Shown here one piece after another: positions 19,057-31,196 of a stretch of 64,000 nucleotides of DNA. A program made the translations under genes and the position numbers. Source of the stretch: Micromonospora sp. WMMD1128 (GTDB taxonomy: Bacteria > Actinomycetota > Actinomycetes > Mycobacteriales > Micromonosporaceae); the NCBI RefSeq assembly GCF_027497235.1, contig NZ_CP114902.1:3932001-3996000 (forward strand), given 5' to 3'. Under the pieces are notes generated by a model. That model was given only the letters and a program-made list of their open reading frames with translations, had not been told where the DNA came from and searched no databases. Each line of letters starts with the position of its first letter. The stretch's first letter is position 1.

Positions 19057-19893
19057 TCAGGCGGCGCTCAGGGCGGTCCGACACTCGGCCTGCGCGCGCT
19101 CGGTGGCGGCCCGTAGGGCGGCCGGCTCGGGCCCCGCACCCAACACCTCCCGGGAGTACGACGGCAACACCGACGGCAGCGCGGCGCCGAAGACCGCGCG
19201 TAGTCCGGCCGGGGTGCCGCCCTGCGCGCCCATCCCCGGGGCGAGCAGCGGACCGTTGACCGCGGCGAAGTCGTGACCGGTCTCACCGATCGTCGCACCG
19301 ACCACCAGACCGAAGCTGCCGAGCGGCTCCGCACCCCGGTTGAGCTGGGAAATCTCATCGATCACATGCTGCGCGACGGTGCGCCCGTCGGCCCCGACCG
19401 CGCGCTGCACGGCGGCGCCCTCGGGGTTCGAGGTGAGGGCCAGGACGAACACCCCGCTGCCGTGCGCGGCGGCCGTCTCGATCATCGGCGCGAGGGAACC
19501 TACTCCCAGGTAGGGGCTCGCGGTGATCGCGTCGACATACAGCGGGTTGGATGGATCGAGGTACGCCGAGGCGTACGCGCGGACGGTCGATCCGATGTCT
19601 CCGCGCTTGACGTCGAGGAGAACGAGCGCGCCCGCATTTCGCAACTGTCGGATAGTTGACTCAAGCACGCCGACCCCGCGCGCGCCGTAGCGCTCGAAGA
19701 ACGCCGACTGCGGCTTGACCACGGCGACCCGGTCGCCGATCGCCTCCACCACGGTGCGGCTGAACCGCTCCAGCCCGTCCACGTCGTCGGGCAGCCCCCA
19801 ATCGGCCAGCAGGCCCGGGTGCGGGTCGATGCCCACGCAGAGCGGACCGCGCTCCGCCATGGCCCGGTGCAGTCGGGTGCCGAACGTCTCCAT
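19057..19893 (-). CDS. pyrF: Orotidine-5'-phosphate decarboxylase (type 2)
   Basis: Final step of UMP synthesis: OMP to UMP. The 278-residue type 2 enzyme contains CVGIDPHPGLL, the catalytic block LLDVKRGDIGST (Lys and Asp pair), the substrate-phosphate loop LAPGMGAQGG and the characteristic KPQSAFFERYG. ATG 19893 lies 7 nt after AAGGAG; the GTG directly upstream is also possible. It is the last pyrimidine gene of the region, separated from pyrD by bioA. Confidence 0.95.
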   Translation of the reverse strand: METFGTRLHRAMAERGPLCVGIDPHPGLLADWGLPDDVDGLERFSRTVVEAIGDRVAVVKPQSAFFERYGARGVGVLESTIRQLRNAGALVLLDVKRGDIGSTVRAYASAYLDPSNPLYVDAITASPYLGVGSLAPMIETAAAHGSGVFVLALTSNPEGAAVQRAVGADGRTVAQHVIDEISQLNRGAEPLGSFGLVVGATIGETGHDFAAVNGPLLAPGMGAQGGTPAGLRAVFGAALPSVLPSYSREVLGAGPEPAALRAATERAQAECRTALSAA

Positions 19894-19974
19894 CACGTCT
19901 CTCCTTCTCCCGGCGGCCTCGACCGCCTCCGTGTCACCGCGACGGGCCTCCCGTCGCGTCAGGTCGTCACGGCC

Positions 19975-20026
19975 GGGCTCAGCCGGCCTTCACCGCCCCG
20001 TCGGGGCTCAGCCGGCCTTCACCGCC
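19975..20026. repeat. Tandem 23-bp duplication of the bioA 3' end
   Basis: The 23-bp sequence beginning GGGCTCAGCCGG and ending CTTCACCGCC occurs at 19975-19997 and again, identical, at 20004-20026. The second copy holds the last codons and stop of bioA (AVKAG-stop), so the gene end has been duplicated just downstream of itself. Likely replication slippage. Confidence 0.75.
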
Positions 20027-21282
20027 GCGGCCACGCCGGCCGCGATCCGGGCCACGTCGGTGTCGTCGCAGACGTACGGCGGCATGGTGTAGACGAGATC
20101 CCGGAACGGGCGCAGCCACACCCCCTCGGCCACCGCGGCGGCGGTGGCCGAAGGCAGATCCACCTCGTGGTCGAGCTGCACCACACCGATCGCGCCGAGC
20201 ACCCGTACGTCGGCCACCCCCGGGGCGTCGCGTAACGGCGCCAGGCCGGCCCGCAGCCCCTCGGCGATCCCCGCCACCCGGCCGGCCCAGTCACCGGCCC
20301 GCAGGAGGCTCAGGGAGGCGTTGGCGACCGCGCAGGCGAGCGGGTTACCCATGAACGTCGGCCCGTGCGCCAGCACCCCGTCGGCGGAGATCGCGGCGGC
20401 CACCTCCCGGGTGCAGAGCGCCGCGGCCAGCGTGAGGTAGCCGCCGGTGAGCGCCTTGCCGACGCAGAGCACGTCCGGCGTGACGCCGGCGTGCTCGGCG
20501 GCGAACATCCGCCCGGTCCGGCCGAAGCCGGTGGCGATCTCGTCGAAGACCAGCAGGATGCCGTGGCGCCGGGTCACCTCGCGCAGCACCCGCAGGTAGT
20601 GCGGGTGGTGGAACCGCATCCCGCCGGCGCCCTGCACCACCGGCTCCACGATCACCGCGGCCAGCTCGTCGGCGTGCCGCTCGACGGCGTCGGAGAGCGC
20701 CGCCTCGTACGCCGGGTCCGGCGGGGTGTCGAAGCCGGCCGGCGGCAGCGGCGCGAACACCTGCCGGGGCAGCACGTCGCCCCAGAGGTGGTGCATGCCG
20801 CCCTCCGGGTCGCAGACGCTCATCGGGTGGAACGTGTCGCCGTGGTAGCCGCCCCGCCAGGTGCCCAGCCGGCGGCGCCCCGGGCGCCCCACGGCGCGCT
20901 GGTACTGGAGGCACATCTTCACCGCGACCTCGACGCTGACCGAGCCGGAGTCGGCCAGGAAGACGTGCTCCAGGCCGTCCGGGGCCAGCTCGACGAGCGT
21001 CTCGGCCAGGCGTACCGCGGGCTCGTGGGTGAGCCCGCCGAACATCACGTGGCTCATCCGGCCGAGCTGGTCGGTCACCGCGGCGTCGAGCACCGGGTGC
21101 CGGTAGCCGTGGATCGCCGCCCACCACGACGACATGCCGTCGACCAGCTCCCGCCCGTCGGCCAGCCGCAGCCGTACGCCCTCGGCGCTGCGCACCACGA
21201 GCGGCGGGCTGGCCGGCGGCAGCGCCGCGTACGGGTGCCAGACGTGCCGGCGGTCGGCGGCGAGGATCTCCTCGGGCGTCAC
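20008..21282 (-). CDS. bioA: Adenosylmethionine-8-amino-7-oxononanoate transaminase
   Basis: Makes 7,8-diaminopelargonic acid from KAPA with SAM as amino donor, a biotin pathway step. The 424-residue PLP enzyme (class III aminotransferase) has HVWHPYA near the N terminus, [16 protein letters not shown], the nucleotide-binding [29 protein letters not shown] and the PLP lysine in [12 protein letters not shown] 21282 is preceded by GAAGGAG at 5 nt. It sits 32 nt after pyrD and before pyrF, an unrelated pathway gene placed inside pyrimidine genes. No other bio gene is visible. Confidence 0.94.
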   Translation of the reverse strand: MTPEEILAADRRHVWHPYAALPPASPPLVVRSAEGVRLRLADGRELVDGMSSWWAAIHGYRHPVLDAAVTDQLGRMSHVMFGGLTHEPAVRLAETLVELAPDGLEHVFLADSGSVSVEVAVKMCLQYQRAVGRPGRRRLGTWRGGYHGDTFHPMSVCDPEGGMHHLWGDVLPRQVFAPLPPAGFDTPPDPAYEAALSDAVERHADELAAVIVEPVVQGAGGMRFHHPHYLRVLREVTRRHGILLVFDEIATGFGRTGRMFAAEHAGVTPDVLCVGKALTGGYLTLAAALCTREVAAAISADGVLAHGPTFMGNPLACAVANASLSLLRAGDWAGRVAGIAEGLRAGLAPLRDAPGVADVRVLGAIGVVQLDHEVDLPSATAAAVAEGVWLRPFRDLVYTMPPYVCDDTDVARIAAGVAAAVKAG

Positions 21283-21314
21283 GGCTGCTCCTTCGTGGGG
21301 TGCGCCCGGTCCGG

Positions 21315-22328
21315 TCAGCGTCCGGCGACCGCCCGGACGGTTGACCGGACCAGGGCCGGGCCCCGGTAGATGAATCCGGTGTAGAGCTGGACCAGGTCGG
21401 CGCCGGCGTCGAACATCCGGGTCGCGTCGTCCGGGTCGAGGATGCCGCCGACGCCGATCACCGGCAGCCGTCCCCCGGTCTCCCGGTGCACGAACCCGAC
21501 CAGTTCCCGGGCCCGCCCGGTCAGCGGCCGGCCGGACAGGCCACCGGCTTCGGCGCCGCGCGCCCGGTCGGCCGGGGCGAGCCCGTCCCGGCCGAGTGTG
21601 GTGTTGGTGGCGATGACGCCGGCCGCGCCCCGGTCGAGGCAGACCTCCAGCAGCTCGGCGACGGCGGCCTCGGTGAGGTCCGGGGCGATCTTCACCAGCA
21701 CCGGCTTCTCGCCGACCAGCGCGGCGAGCAGCGCGTCCAGGTGGGAGCGGTCCTGAAGCGACCGCAGGCCCGGGGTGTTCGGTGAGGACACGTTCACCGC
21801 GAAGTAGTCGCCGTGGTCGGCAAGCGCCCGGTAGGAGGCGAGGTAGTCCTCGACGGCGTCGTCCAGCGGGGTCACCTTGGACTTGCCGAGCGAGATGCCG
21901 AGCGGCACGCCGAGCGGGCGCGGCAGCGCCGCCAGCCGGGCCGCCAGGGCCGGCGCGCCGGCGTTGTTGAACCCCATCCGGTTGATCACGGCCTCGCTGT
22001 CGGGCAGCCGGAACAGCCGGGGCCGGGGGTTGCCCGGTTGGGCGTGCGCGGTCACGGTGCCGACCTCGACGAAGCCGAAGCCCAGCGCCGGCCAGGCGGG
22101 CAGCGCGACCCCGTTCTTGTCCATCCCGGCCGCCAGCCCGACCGGGTTCGGGAACCGCACCCCGAACACGGTGCGCGGCGAAGCCCGAAAATAGACCCGC
22201 CGCAACGCGGCCAACGCCGCACCCCGCCGAGAAACCCCCGCAAGCCGCCCGAGCGTCCACTCGTGCGCCACTTCCGCATCCCCACCCCCAAGGGCAAAGA
22301 GCCGGGGCCGCACCACCTTCTCAAACAT
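21315..22328 (-). CDS. pyrD: Dihydroorotate dehydrogenase (quinone), class 2
   Basis: Oxidises dihydroorotate to orotate, passing electrons to membrane quinones. The 337-residue protein has the class 2 N-terminal membrane-associating helices ([15 protein letters not shown]). Also present are [25 protein letters not shown], the catalytic serine in [21 protein letters not shown] and the FMN phosphate loop VIGVGGI. ATG 22328 directly follows an in-frame GTG (22331); either could start. It is separated from carB by a 105-nt gap containing a family A hairpin. Confidence 0.95.
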   Translation of the reverse strand: MFEKVVRPRLFALGGGDAEVAHEWTLGRLAGVSRRGAALAALRRVYFRASPRTVFGVRFPNPVGLAAGMDKNGVALPAWPALGFGFVEVGTVTAHAQPGNPRPRLFRLPDSEAVINRMGFNNAGAPALAARLAALPRPLGVPLGISLGKSKVTPLDDAVEDYLASYRALADHGDYFAVNVSSPNTPGLRSLQDRSHLDALLAALVGEKPVLVKIAPDLTEAAVAELLEVCLDRGAAGVIATNTTLGRDGLAPADRARGAEAGGLSGRPLTGRARELVGFVHRETGGRLPVIGVGGILDPDDATRMFDAGADLVQLYTGFIYRGPALVRSTVRAVAGR

Positions 22329-22345
22329 CACCCCGCACCCCCGGT

Positions 22346-22410
22346 CCGGTGATCATGAAGTTGACGGCGGCGGCGGAGATCCACATCGCCGCCAACTTCA
22401 TGATCGCCGG
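22346..22410. repeat. Palindromic repeat, family A (intact copy)
   Basis: Arms of 24 bp (22346-22369 and 22387-22410) pair with two mismatches around a 17-nt loop. The arm core is GATCATGAAGTTG followed by a GCGGCG-type tail. It lies between carB and pyrD. A second copy, split by an IS30-type element, is at 56581-57793. It resembles a REP-type element and could also act as a terminator or processing site in the pyr transcript. Confidence 0.8.
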
Positions 22411-22436
22411 GCACTTCGACGCGGACGTGCGGGTGG

Positions 22437-25821
<3,385 letters not shown>

Positions 25822-25829
<8 letters not shown>

Positions 25830-26970
25830 TCTTTCCGCCTTCGATGAGCTCCGCGAAGCGGTCGAACAGGTAGTCCGCGTCGTGCGGGCCGGCCGCCGCC
25901 TCCGGGTGGTACTGGACGGTGAAGGCGGGCACGTCCTCGGCCCGCAGCCCCTCGACCACGTTGTCATTGAGGCACACATGGGAGACCCGGACGCCGCCGA
26001 AGTCGGTGTCGACCACCTGGTCGGGCACCACCGCTCCGTCTCCGGCGCCCGGCACCCGCACCGCGAAGCCGTGGTTGTGGCTCGTCACCTCCACCTTGCC
26101 GGTGGCCCGGTCGAGCACCGGCTGGTTGATGCCGCGGTGGCCGTACCCGAGCTTGTAGGTGCCGAAGCCGAGCGCCCGGCCGAGGATCTGGCTGCCGAAG
26201 CAGATGCCGAACAGCGGGATCCGGCGGGTGAGCACCTCCCGCGCGAGGGCCACCGGGCCGTCGGCGGTCGCCGGGTCGCCCGGACCGGGCGAGAGGAACA
26301 CCGCGTCCGCGCCGGTGGCGAGCAGGTCGTCGATGGTCGAGCCGGCGGGCAGCACGTGGGTGGTGACGCCGCGCGCGGCGAGCCGGCGCGGCACGTTGCG
26401 CTTGATGCCCAGGTCCAGCGCGGCCACCGTGAACCGGTGCTCGCCCTCGGCCTCGACCACGTACGGCTTCGCGGTGGTCACCTCGGCGGACAGGTCCGCG
26501 CCGACCATCGACGGCGCGCGGCGGACCCGCTCCAGCAGGGCGTCCGGGTCGTCGTCGACACTGGAGACGCCGACCCGCATCGCGCCGCGCTCGCGCAGGT
26601 GCCGGGTCAGCGCCCGGGTGTCCACGCCGCTGATGCCGACCACGCCCTCGGCGGCGAGCCGGTCCTCCAGGCCGCCGGTGGCCCGCCAGTTGGAGCTGAT
26701 CCGGGCCGGGTCGCGCACCACGTAGCCGGCCACCCAGATCCGGCCGGACTCGTCGTCGGAGCCGTTCACGCCGGTGTTGCCGATGTGCGGCGCGGTCTGC
26801 ACCACCACCTGGCGGTGGTAGGAGGGGTCGGTGAGCGTCTCCTGGTAGCCGGTCATTCCGGTGTTGAAGACCGCCTCGCCGAAGGTCTCCCCGACGCTGC
26901 CGTACGCCTCGCCGTGGAACGTGCGCCCGTCCTCCAGGACGAGGATCGCGTTTCTCCGCCTACTGCTCAC
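25822..26970 (-). CDS. carA: Carbamoyl-phosphate synthase small (glutaminase) subunit
   Basis: Hydrolyses glutamine and passes ammonia to CarB. The 382-residue protein has the N-terminal CPSase domain ([19 protein letters not shown]) and a class I glutamine amidotransferase domain: FLSPGPGDP, nucleophile Cys in FGICFGSQ, and [13 protein letters not shown] with the His-Glu dyad. It starts at GTG 26970. The Shine-Dalgarno GGAAGG 8 nt upstream belongs to the family C repeat that fills the pyrC-carA junction. Confidence 0.96.
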
Positions 26971-26973
26971 TGC

Positions 26974-27028
26974 GCCCGCCTTCCGTTCGCGACTGCGGGA
27001 CTCCGCTGCGCTGCGTTCCTCGCGCTCA
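26974..27028. repeat. Family C repeat at the pyrC-carA junction
   Basis: 55 bp, minus-strand reading TGAGCGCGAGGAACGCAGCG and ending GAACGGAAGGCGGGC, 49/55 identical to the copy at 29284-29338. Its first three bases are the pyrC stop codon and its GGAAGG is the carA Shine-Dalgarno; only 3 nt separate it from the carA GTG. The repeat therefore makes up essentially the whole intergenic region. Confidence 0.85.
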
Positions 27029-28357
27029 CTTGACAGCCTTTCCGTCCAGAACCGTCGGCTCGCCGCGCAGGAAGGTCGCCACGATGCGACCCGGCAGCGT
27101 CATGCGGGCGTACGGGGTGTTGCGACTGCGGCTGGCCAGCTCGGCCGGCTCGATCACGCGCCGGGCGGCCGGGTCGACCAGGGTCAGGTTGGCCGGCACG
27201 CCGGGCGCCGGGTCGAGCCCGTGCCCGGCCAGCCCGGCGATCCGGGCCGGGACCCGCGACATCCGCTCGGCGATCAGGTCCCACCGCGGGCCGAGCACGT
27301 CGAGCGCGATCGAGAGCGCGGTCTCCAGGCCCAGCATGCCGGGCCGGGCGTACGCCCACTCGCACTCCTTGTCCTCCACCGCGTGCGGCGCGTGGTCGGT
27401 GGCGATGACGTCGATCACGCCCTCGGCCAGCGCGGCCCGCAGCGCGGCGACGTCCGTGGCGGTACGCAGCGGCGGGTTGACCTTGAAGACCGGGTCGTAG
27501 CTGCTCGCTGGGCTCCAGTTGTTCGCGAGTGCGGGGCTCGCAAGCCCACTCCTCCCGCTCACCGCCTCGTCGGTGAGCAGCAGGTGGTGCGGCGTCACCT
27601 CGGCGGTCACCCGCACCCCGCGCGACTTGGCCTGCCGCAGCACCTCGACGCTGCCGGCGGTGGAGACGTGGCAGACGTGCAGCCGGCTGCCCACGTGTTC
27701 GGCCAGCAGCACGTCCCGGGCGATGATCGCCTCCTCGGCGACCGCCGGCCAGCCGGTCAGCCCGAGCCGGGTGGACACCTCACCCTCGTGCATCTGCGCG
27801 CCCTCGGTGAGCCGGGGCTCCTCGGCGTGCTGGGCGATCACCCCGTCGAATGCCTTGACGTACTCCAACGCCCGGCGCATCAGCCGCGGGTCGGCGACGC
27901 AGTGCCCGTCGTCGGAGAAGATCCGCACCCGGGCCGCCGAGTCGGCCATCGCGCCCAGCTCGGCCAGGCGCTCGCCGGCCAGCCCGACGGTGACCGCGCC
28001 GATCGGCTGCACGTCGACCAGGCCGGCCTCCCGGCCGAGCCGCCACACCTGCTCGACCACGCCGGCGGTGTCGGCGACCGGCGAGGTGTTGGCCATCGCG
28101 CAGACCGCGGTGTAGCCACCGAGCGCCGCCGCCCGGGAGCCGGACTCGACCGTCTCGGCGTCCTCCCGGCCCGGCTCGCGCAGGTGGGTGTGCAGGTCGA
28201 CCAGGCCGGGCAGCGCGACCAGGCCGGTCGCGTCGACAGCCGTGGCGTCGTCCGCGGTCAGGCCGGCGCCGACCTCGGCCACCACGCCGTCGCGGATGAG
28301 CAGGTCGGTCGGCTCGCCGTCGAGCACACGGACGTTCCTGATGAGGTACGCGGTCAC
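27026..28357 (-). CDS. pyrC: Dihydroorotase with a repeat-derived 21-residue insertion
   Basis: Cyclises carbamoyl aspartate to dihydroorotate. The 443-residue amidohydrolase has zinc ligands in [10 protein letters not shown] (His56, His58), QHAEE (His177), VCHVS (His230) and the catalytic Asp321 in ATDHAPH. It is longer than usual because residues 266-286, between LLLTDEA and [11 protein letters not shown], are encoded by an inserted family C-like repeat (27500-27562). Homologues normally join these blocks directly, as I recall. The insertion is in frame and away from the metal ligands, so activity may be kept. It starts at GTG, overlapping the pyrB stop as GTGA. Confidence 0.95.
   Translation of the reverse strand: MTAYLIRNVRVLDGEPTDLLIRDGVVAEVGAGLTADDATAVDATGLVALPGLVDLHTHLREPGREDAETVESGSRAAALGGYTAVCAMANTSPVADTAGVVEQVWRLGREAGLVDVQPIGAVTVGLAGERLAELGAMADSAARVRIFSDDGHCVADPRLMRRALEYVKAFDGVIAQHAEEPRLTEGAQMHEGEVSTRLGLTGWPAVAEEAIIARDVLLAEHVGSRLHVCHVSTAGSVEVLRQAKSRGVRVTAEVTPHHLLLTDEAVSGRSGLASPALANNWSPASSYDPVFKVNPPLRTATDVAALRAALAEGVIDVIATDHAPHAVEDKECEWAYARPGMLGLETALSIALDVLGPRWDLIAERMSRVPARIAGLAGHGLDPAPGVPANLTLVDPAARRVIEPAELASRSRNTPYARMTLPGRIVATFLRGEPTVLDGKAVK
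27500..27562. repeat. Family C variant inserted in frame within pyrC
   Basis: Minus strand from 27561 reads TGAGCGGGAGGAGTGGGCTT then GCGAGCCCCGCACTCGCGAA, clearly related to the junction repeats (shared GAGCG-GAGGAGTG, AGCCCCGCA and TCGCGAAC blocks). Read in the pyrC frame (GTG AGC GGG) the stop codon is out of phase, so the element adds 21 codons with no interruption. Confidence 0.75.
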
Positions 28358-29280
28358 CGGTTGTTCCCTCCGAGCAGCAGGTAGAGGACGGCCATCCGCA
28401 CGGAGACCCCGTTGGCGACCTGTTCGACGATGGTGGAGCGGGGCGAGTCGGCCACCTCGGGCGTGATCTCCATGCCCCGGTTCATCGGGCCTGGGTGCAT
28501 GACGATCGCGTGCTCGGGCAGCCGGCGCATGCGCGGCCCGTCCAGCCCGTACCGGCGGGCGTACTCCCGGGCCGACGGGAAGTAGGAGTCGCTCATCCGC
28601 TCCCGCTGCACCCGCAACATCATCACCACGTCCACGTTCGGTGCAACGGTGTCGAGGTCGTAGGAGACGTCGATGCCGGGGGCGAGCGCGGGCGCGATGT
28701 CGACCGGGATGAGCGTCGGCGGGCCGACGAGCGTGACCTTCGCGCCGAGCGTGCTGAGCAGCAGCACGTTGGAGCGGGCCACCCGGGAGTGCAGCACGTC
28801 GCCGACGATCGCCACGTGCAGGCCGGCGAGCCGGCCCAGGCGGGAGCGCATGGTGTACGCGTCGAGCAGCGCCTGGGTGGGATGCTCGTGGGTGCCGTCG
28901 CCGGCGTTGACGACCGACCCGTCCACCCAGTCGGCCAGCCGGTGCGGCGCGCCGGAGGCGGGGTGCCGGACGACCACCGCGTCCGCGCCCATCGCCTGGA
29001 GGGTGAGCGCGGTGTCCTTCAGGCTCTCCCCCTTGGCCACGCTGGAGCCCTTGGCCGAAAAGTTGATCACGTCGGCGCTGAGTCGCTTGGCGGCCGCCTC
29101 GAACGAGATCCGGGTCCGGGTGGAGTCCTCGTAGAAGAGGTTGACCACGGTGCGTCCGCGCAGCGCCGGCAGTTTCTTGACCTCACGGCCGGCCACGGTG
29201 GCCATCTCGGCGGCGGTGTCAAGCACCAGCGTGGCGGTGTCGGCGTCCAGGTCCGCGCCGGAGAGCAGGTGCCGGATCAT
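28354..29280 (-). CDS. pyrB: Aspartate carbamoyltransferase catalytic subunit
   Basis: Condenses carbamoyl phosphate with aspartate, the committed pyrimidine step. The 308-residue protein starts [12 protein letters not shown] and contains the carbamoyl-phosphate loop [13 protein letters not shown], the [11 protein letters not shown] block, HSRVARSN, and [15 protein letters not shown] 29280 is preferred over GTG 29289 because AAAGG, part of the family C repeat, lies 8 nt upstream of it. The 3' end overlaps pyrC (GTGA). No regulatory pyrI gene is present, as expected for actinobacteria. Confidence 0.96.
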   Translation of the reverse strand: MIRHLLSGADLDADTATLVLDTAAEMATVAGREVKKLPALRGRTVVNLFYEDSTRTRISFEAAAKRLSADVINFSAKGSSVAKGESLKDTALTLQAMGADAVVVRHPASGAPHRLADWVDGSVVNAGDGTHEHPTQALLDAYTMRSRLGRLAGLHVAIVGDVLHSRVARSNVLLLSTLGAKVTLVGPPTLIPVDIAPALAPGIDVSYDLDTVAPNVDVVMMLRVQRERMSDSYFPSAREYARRYGLDGPRMRRLPEHAIVMHPGPMNRGMEITPEVADSPRSTIVEQVANGVSVRMAVLYLLLGGNNR

Positions 29281-29283
29281 CGA

Positions 29284-29338
29284 GCCCACCTTTCGTTCGC
29301 GACTGCGGGGCTCCGCTTCGCTGCACTCCTCGCGCTCA
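29284..29338. repeat. Family C repeat at the pyrR-pyrB junction
   Basis: 55 bp, minus-strand reading TGAGCGCGAGGAGTGCAGCG and ending GAACGAAAGGTGGGC. It starts with the pyrR stop codon and supplies the AAAGG Shine-Dalgarno of pyrB, ending 3 nt before the pyrB ATG. It can form an imperfect hairpin (GCGGAGCCCCGC core). Confidence 0.85.
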
Positions 29339-29920
29339 CCGGAGGTCGCCTCCGTACAACTTGACCTCGTCGGCGCCGTCGGTCTCGGCGAGGGTGACCT
29401 TGACGTTCTCGGCCAGCGCGGTGGGGATGTTCTTGCCCACGTAGTCGGCGCGGATCGGCAGTTGGCGGTGGCCGCGGTCGACCAGGACGGCGAGCTGCAC
29501 GGAGGCCGGGCGGCCGACGTCGCTGAGCGCGTCGAGCGCGGCCCGCACGGTGCGGCCGGAGAAGAGCACGTCGTCGACGAGCACGACCCGGCGGCCGTCG
29601 ATCCCGCCCGGCGGCAGGTCGGTCGGGCCGACCGCGCGGGTGGCGTGCCGGCGCAGGTCGTCGCGGTAGAGCGTGATGTCGAGCACGCCCACCGGGACGG
29701 TCACGTCCTCGAAGGTGCTGATCCGGGCCGCGAGGCGGCGGGCCAGCGGCACGCCCCGGGTGGGGATGCCGAGCAGCACGGTGTCGGCGGCGCCCTGGGT
29801 CTTCTCCAGGATCTGGTGGGCGATGCGGTCGACCACCCGCGAGACGTCGGGTGCGGCGAGGATCACCTTTACCGAGGGTTGTCGCGGCGGCGACGGATGG
29901 GCAGCCGGTGGGTAGGCCAC
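29336..29920 (-). CDS. pyrR: Bifunctional pyr operon regulator/uracil phosphoribosyltransferase
   Basis: PyrR binds a hairpin in pyr mRNA when UMP is abundant and also has UPRTase activity. The 194-residue protein has a type I PRTase fold: [23 protein letters not shown] and the PRPP loop [13 protein letters not shown] (about 112-124). GTG 29920 follows GGAGG at 6 nt; the frame extends upstream to 30013 without supporting signals and across the regulatory hairpin. It is the first gene of pyrR-pyrB-pyrC-carA-carB. Confidence 0.94.
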   Translation of the reverse strand: MAYPPAAHPSPPRQPSVKVILAAPDVSRVVDRIAHQILEKTQGAADTVLLGIPTRGVPLARRLAARISTFEDVTVPVGVLDITLYRDDLRRHATRAVGPTDLPPGGIDGRRVVLVDDVLFSGRTVRAALDALSDVGRPASVQLAVLVDRGHRQLPIRADYVGKNIPTALAENVKVTLAETDGADEVKLYGGDLR

Positions 29921-29933
29921 GGCGGACCTCCTT

Positions 29934-29953
29934 CCCCGCCTCACGGGACGGGT
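29934..29953 (-). promoter_or_regulatory. PyrR-binding hairpin in the pyr leader
   Basis: On the minus strand CCCG and CGGG enclose a loop reading TCCCGTGAGG, which fits the PyrR loop consensus UCC-N-GNGAGG described for Bacillus and mycobacteria. The Shine-Dalgarno of pyrR (AAGGAGG, about 29926-29932) starts immediately 3' of the hairpin. PyrR-UMP binding would therefore most simply block translation initiation rather than act through an antiterminator; no terminator follows. Confidence 0.75.
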
Positions 29954-30124
29954 CGTTAAAGGACGTCGATCAACTCCCGGCGGACCCTCGACGGGCCCGG
30001 ACCGGGGCTTCACGCCACGTTACCAGCGGTCATCCGACCCACCGTCGCCGGTCCTGACCTGCCGGTCAGCCCGGAGAAATGTGGACAAGCCAGACCGGTG
30101 CCCAGACGTCGTGGACCGTAACAC

Positions 30125-30153
30125 TTGACCACGTGTCGCAATCCCCGTACCGT
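30125..30153 (+). promoter_or_regulatory. Candidate bldD promoter
   Basis: TTGACC (30125-30130), a 17-nt spacer and TACCGT (30148-30153) lie about 55 nt upstream of the bldD ATG. The -35 is embedded in an imperfect inverted repeat, ACAC-TTGACCAC-GTGT (30121-30136), which may be a regulator site. The pyrR leader lies on the opposite strand of the same 286-nt gap. Confidence 0.5.
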
Positions 30154-30206
30154 CACGCTCCGTAGCGATAGCTGGGAGAACCCCGAGCAGCACTGGGAGT
30201 GTCCGA

Positions 30207-30695
30207 ATGCCCTCTGAATACGCCAAGTCGCTGGGCGCCCGCCTGCGCTCCATCCGCCAGCAGCAGGGCCTGTCCCTGCAGGGGGTGGAGGAGAAGTCGA
30301 ACGGGCGGTGGAAGGCCGTCGTGGTCGGCTCGTACGAGCGCGGCGACCGCGCCGTCACCGTGTCCCGCCTGGCGGAACTGGCCGACTTCTACCGCGTTCC
30401 CGTCTCCGAGCTGCTGCCCGACGGCAGCGGGGTGCGGCACGAGCCCACCAGCAAGATCGTGCTGGACCTGGAGCGGCTCTACGACGAGGCCTCCGAGGAC
30501 CTCGCGTACGTCGCCCGGTACGCCCGCGCCATCCAGCAGCAGCGCGGTGACTACAACGGCCGGGTGCTCTCCATCCGCGCCGACGACCTGCGTGCCCTCG
30601 CCATCGTGTACGACGCCTCACCGTCGGGCCTGATCGAGCGGCTCACCGAGCACGGTGTGCTGGTCGCCGACCCGCGCGCGTTCTTCGCCTCCTGA
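30207..30695 (+). CDS. bldD: BldD, c-di-GMP-dependent developmental transcription repressor
   Basis: BldD represses sporulation genes during vegetative growth in actinomycetes and dimerises through a c-di-GMP tetramer. The 162-residue protein has the near-invariant N-terminal HTH (GVEEKSNGRWKAVVVGSYERG in two blocks; RAVTVSRLAELADFY) and the C-terminal ligand site RGD-8 residues-RADD (Arg113-Asp115 and Arg124-Asp127), an exact RxD-X8-RxxD match. ATG 30207 starts MPSEYAKSLGARL, as in Streptomyces, with GGGAG upstream. It diverges from the pyr operon and ends at a strong terminator. The GGDEF protein at 1.9-2.9 kb is a possible source of its ligand. Confidence 0.96.
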   Translation: MPSEYAKSLGARLRSIRQQQGLSLQGVEEKSNGRWKAVVVGSYERGDRAVTVSRLAELADFYRVPVSELLPDGSGVRHEPTSKIVLDLERLYDEASEDLAYVARYARAIQQQRGDYNGRVLSIRADDLRALAIVYDASPSGLIERLTEHGVLVADPRAFFAS

Positions 30696-30710
30696 CGACG
30701 CCCGCTGTCA

Positions 30711-30744
30711 CGAAGGGCCCGTGCCGTCCGGCACGGGCCCTTCG
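30711..30744. terminator. Bidirectional terminator between bldD and nusB
   Basis: A perfect 15-bp stem (CGAAGGGCCCGTGCC / GGCACGGGCCCTTCG) with loop GTCC lies between the converging bldD (+) and nusB (-) genes. The flanks are modestly U-rich on the plus strand (TCGTTC). This is one of the strongest hairpins in the window. Confidence 0.85.
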
Positions 30745-30761
30745 TCGTTCCTGCCCACGGC

Positions 30762-31196
30762 TCAGCGGGTGGCGTACTCGGCGATCCGGCCGAGGATGCC
30801 GTTGAGGAAGCGGGGCGAGTCGTCGGTCGACATCTGCCGGGCCAGCTCGACGGCCTCGCTGATCGCCACCGCGTCGTCGATCTCGTCGACGTAGAGCAAC
30901 TCGTACACGGCGATCCGGGCCAGGTTGCGGTCGACCACCGGCATCCGGTCCAGCGTCCACCCCTCGGCGTAGCTGGCGATCGTCTCGTCGATCCGGTCGA
31001 GGTGCGCCGCGACGCCCTCGACCAGCCCGACCGCGTAGCCGACGTGGTCGGGGCGGGGCTGCTCGATCCGCTCCAGATAGCCGGCGAGCACCTCGACCGG
31101 GGGGCGGTCCCGCAGGTCGGCCTCGAAGAGCACGTCAAGCGCCCGCTTACGCGCCTTGCGACGCGCCGGCATCTGCTGCTTCGGACCCTCGGCCAT
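30762..31196 (-). CDS. nusB: Transcription antitermination factor NusB
   Basis: NusB works with NusE (S10) and boxA RNA in rRNA antitermination. The 144-residue all-helical protein has ARRKARKRALDVLFEADLR at the N terminus, VVDRNLARIAVYELLY, and AVELARQMSTDDSPRFLNGILG, the diagnostic C-terminal block. Its ATG shares one base with the efp stop codon (TGATG), so the two genes are coupled, as in many actinobacteria. Confidence 0.95.
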   Translation of the reverse strand: MAEGPKQQMPARRKARKRALDVLFEADLRDRPPVEVLAGYLERIEQPRPDHVGYAVGLVEGVAAHLDRIDETIASYAEGWTLDRMPVVDRNLARIAVYELLYVDEIDDAVAISEAVELARQMSTDDSPRFLNGILGRIAEYATR

